A DNA stretch of 64,000 nucleotides. It comes from Atopobiaceae bacterium. GTDB lineage: Bacteria; Actinomycetota; Coriobacteriia; Coriobacteriales; Atopobiaceae. The notes under the pieces are model-generated. The model was not told where the DNA came from. It did no database searches and saw only the letters and a list, made by a program, of their open reading frames with translations. Position 1 is the stretch's first letter. Each line of letters starts with the position of its first letter. This document shows, piece after piece, positions 62,485 to 64,000 of the stretch. The translations under genes and the position numbers were made by a program. The stretch is taken from positions 79,998 through 143,997 of the forward strand of contig CADFJN010000005.1 of the NCBI GenBank assembly GCA_902834555.1, given 5' to 3'.

Positions 62485-63573
62485 ATGGCAGCAAACGTTA
62501 CGCGCAGGGATGCCATCTCGCTTGGCCTGGGAGGGACCGCTGCCGCATGCGGGCTTGCACTTGGGGGATGCGGGTCCTCGTCTGACGGGTCCGGCACGGA
62601 TTCTGCTGAGAAGAGCAGCTACAAGGTGGCAATGGTCATCAGCGGGCCCAAGAACGATGGCGGCTGGGGTCAGGGCCACTACGAGTCTCTCACCAAGGCC
62701 ATCGAGTCTCACCCCAACTGGGAAATGCTTGAGCCCAAGGAGAACACAGCGTCTGCCGATGCGGCCTCTGCGGCGCAGTCCTATGTGGACCAGGACGTTG
62801 ACCTCATCATCGCTGCTGGCAATGAGTTTGTCTCGGCCTGGGGCGATGTGGTGGCCGAGGCGGCGGATTCAAACCCCAACGTTCACTTCCTTATGACCAA
62901 CACCGACCCCGCCACCGACCTTGCCGATTACGAGACCCTTGAGAAGGTCGAGACGGTGCAGGTGAACCTCACGCAGACAGGTGCCCTTGCCGGTGTGGTG
63001 GCTGGCCTCATGACCAACACGGGCCAGATTGGCTTCATTGGCGGCATGCGCCTTCCTACCACACTCACCAAGTACGCTGCCTACCTTGCTGCCGCGCAGA
63101 AGGTGAACCCGCAGGTCGAGGGTCATTACAACTTTGATGCGGGTTTCACCGATGCGTCCTTTGGCACCAACATCACCAACCAGTGGATTGCATCCAACAA
63201 CGTCGACGTCATGTGGGGTGACGCCTCCGCCGTCGACAACGGCGCGCGCCAGGCGCTCGAGGAGGCGGGCGTCGACACGCACTTTGACATCGCTCAGCCC
63301 ATCGACTCGGTGGGGCCCGACAACCCCAGCGTGATTACCTCAACCGTTACCGACTGGATGTTTGGCCAGGCTATGGACGAGGTCGAGGCCGGTGCCTTTG
63401 GCAACGGTGCCGTGATAGAGGCCAACATGGACAACGGCGGTGTCTACCTGGGCAGCTACTCCGACAAGGTCTCGCAGGAGGTCCAGGACAAGATTGCGAA
63501 GTACACCGAGCAGATCAAGGCGGACTCCTTCCTCAGCGATGACGAGGTTAATGCGATTAAGAACACGCTCTAG
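62485..63573 (+). CDS. BMP-family substrate-binding lipoprotein, paralogue 2
   Basis: The 362-residue lipoprotein has signal TRRDAISLGLGGTAAACGLAL and lipobox ALGGC. The mature part is very like the 60736 protein: VAMVISGPKNDGGWGQGHYESL, QDVDLIIAAGNEF, GFIGGMRLPTTLTKYAAYLAA, NVDVMWGDASAVDNGARQAL. Differences concentrate in the binding cleft region around residues 50-70 and 120-160, so ligand range may differ. ATG 62485 follows GAGAGGGAGG. A strong terminator follows. Confidence 0.9.
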   Translation: MAANVTRRDAISLGLGGTAAACGLALGGCGSSSDGSGTDSAEKSSYKVAMVISGPKNDGGWGQGHYESLTKAIESHPNWEMLEPKENTASADAASAAQSYVDQDVDLIIAAGNEFVSAWGDVVAEAADSNPNVHFLMTNTDPATDLADYETLEKVETVQVNLTQTGALAGVVAGLMTNTGQIGFIGGMRLPTTLTKYAAYLAAAQKVNPQVEGHYNFDAGFTDASFGTNITNQWIASNNVDVMWGDASAVDNGARQALEEAGVDTHFDIAQPIDSVGPDNPSVITSTVTDWMFGQAMDEVEAGAFGNGAVIEANMDNGGVYLGSYSDKVSQEVQDKIAKYTEQIKADSFLSDDEVNAIKNTL

Positions 63574-63619
63574 GTGCGCGACGCCCACAGCATCATTTCT
63601 GCAAGCAGTGCGAAGATAG

Positions 63620-63660
63620 CGGGCCTTCCGGTGAGATTCTGATGCCGGAAGGCCCGTTTG
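63620..63660 (+). terminator. terminator at the end of the purine operon
   Basis: A perfect 12-bp stem, CGGGCCTTCCGG with CCGGAAGGCCCG, is followed by TTTG. Confidence 0.85.
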
Positions 63661-63736
63661 TGCCGGAAGTGCAACTGATGCCTTCTCTGCGGCGTGGCCT
63701 CGCTCCGTGCCGCTGGAGCCTCCAGAGTTAGCTTGT

Positions 63737-63803
63737 CACACATTTGGATGCGAACGTGTGACCCCCGCAGGTCGCTACAGATTCGAGCGACGATTGTGTG
63801 TCG
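63737..63803. repeat. composite intergenic repeat, copy B
   Basis: CACACGTTCGCATCC (inverted, 63746-63760), CGCAGGTCGCTACAGATTCG (63766-63785) and CGATTGTGTGTCG (63791-63803) match the modules of the repeat at 23694-23797 with only one or two changes each. Confidence 0.7.
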
Positions 63804-64000
63804 TCGCTGCCAGGGACGCCACAACCAGCCCCCGTTAGCTATCTATATACATAACGGTTAATCATTTTTCAAATAATATGCAGCCGCTTGCGGAGTAGTG
63901 CCTACCGCCTGCGGGCGCGATGACACCAACCAGAAACGTTTACTTAAGGGGATGCGGACGTTTTCTTGGACCATCCTACCCCGCAAGCCCCAGCCTGCGC
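63804..64000. other. AT-rich gene-free end of the window
   Basis: I see no gene in the last 197 bases. The section around 63838-63890 (TATCTATATACATAACGG and TTTTTCAAATAATATGC) is markedly AT-rich and could contain a promoter for a gene beyond the window. Confidence 0.35.

Overview
The window is about 64 kb of GC-rich bacterial chromosome. Its end of the alpha-operon (rpsK-rpsD-rpoA-rplQ-truA), GC-rich codon use with TTG and GTG starts, Gram-positive-type LexA boxes, lipoprotein-rich ABC systems and anaerobic purine genes fit an anaerobic actinobacterium of class Coriobacteriia, probably an Atopobiaceae (Olsenella-like) relative. The taxonomy is inference from content only.

Layout. 1-4.4 kb: end of the ribosomal protein/RNA polymerase operon, truA and a putative manganese exporter. 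4.4-8.9 kb: a degenerate LCP-like membrane protein and three glycosyltransferases. 9.0-9.8 kb: a lipoprotein barnase with its barstar. 9.8-10.6 kb: a gene-free stretch with two long palindromic elements. 10.6-20.3 kb, mostly minus strand: nfnBA, pth, asparaginase, cytoplasmic alpha-amylase, glmU, prs, tRNA-Gln(UUG), and two decayed transporter genes (MFS, CLC). 20.4-23.6 kb: alpha-glucoside-type PTS, HAD phosphatase, YdjM-like protein. 23.8-33.4 kb: GntR/UTRA regulator and a maltodextrin locus (lipoprotein, two permeases, ATPase, malQ, glgP). 33.5-38.9 kb: peptidoglycan-binding-fold protein, polyprenyl synthetase, galE, and a divergent SOS locus (umuC plus YolD-like gene; small DUF gene) with two identical LexA boxes.

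39.1-45.4 kb is a tightly coupled molybdenum operon: modABC, moaA, a moaC-MOSC fusion, a molybdopterin-binding protein with a Cys-rich tail, and mogA/moaB. 45.5-48.5 kb holds a pirin, an M20 peptidase and a YheO/DauR-like regulator. 49.1-63.6 kb is a purine cluster: ssnA, ygfK, a four-cluster ferredoxin, a molybdenum hydroxylase of the selenium-dependent xanthine dehydrogenase type, a BMP-type nucleoside/purine ABC importer with two paralogous lipoproteins, and a guanine-deaminase-like enzyme.

The pieces fit two metabolic programmes. Maltodextrins are imported by ABC and PTS systems and processed by amylase, MalQ and GlgP. Purines or nucleosides are imported, deaminated and hydroxylated/reduced by an Fe-S and molybdenum enzyme system, whose cofactor is partly supplied by the adjacent Mo operon (MoaD/MoaE are not in the window). 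The less ordinary items are the membrane-anchored barnase with co-varying interface residues, the symmetric 250-bp palindrome built from four 25-bp repeats, a composite intergenic repeat shared between 23.7 and 63.7 kb, and a heptamer (CTTCTCG) that is strongly over-represented in coding and non-coding DNA alike.
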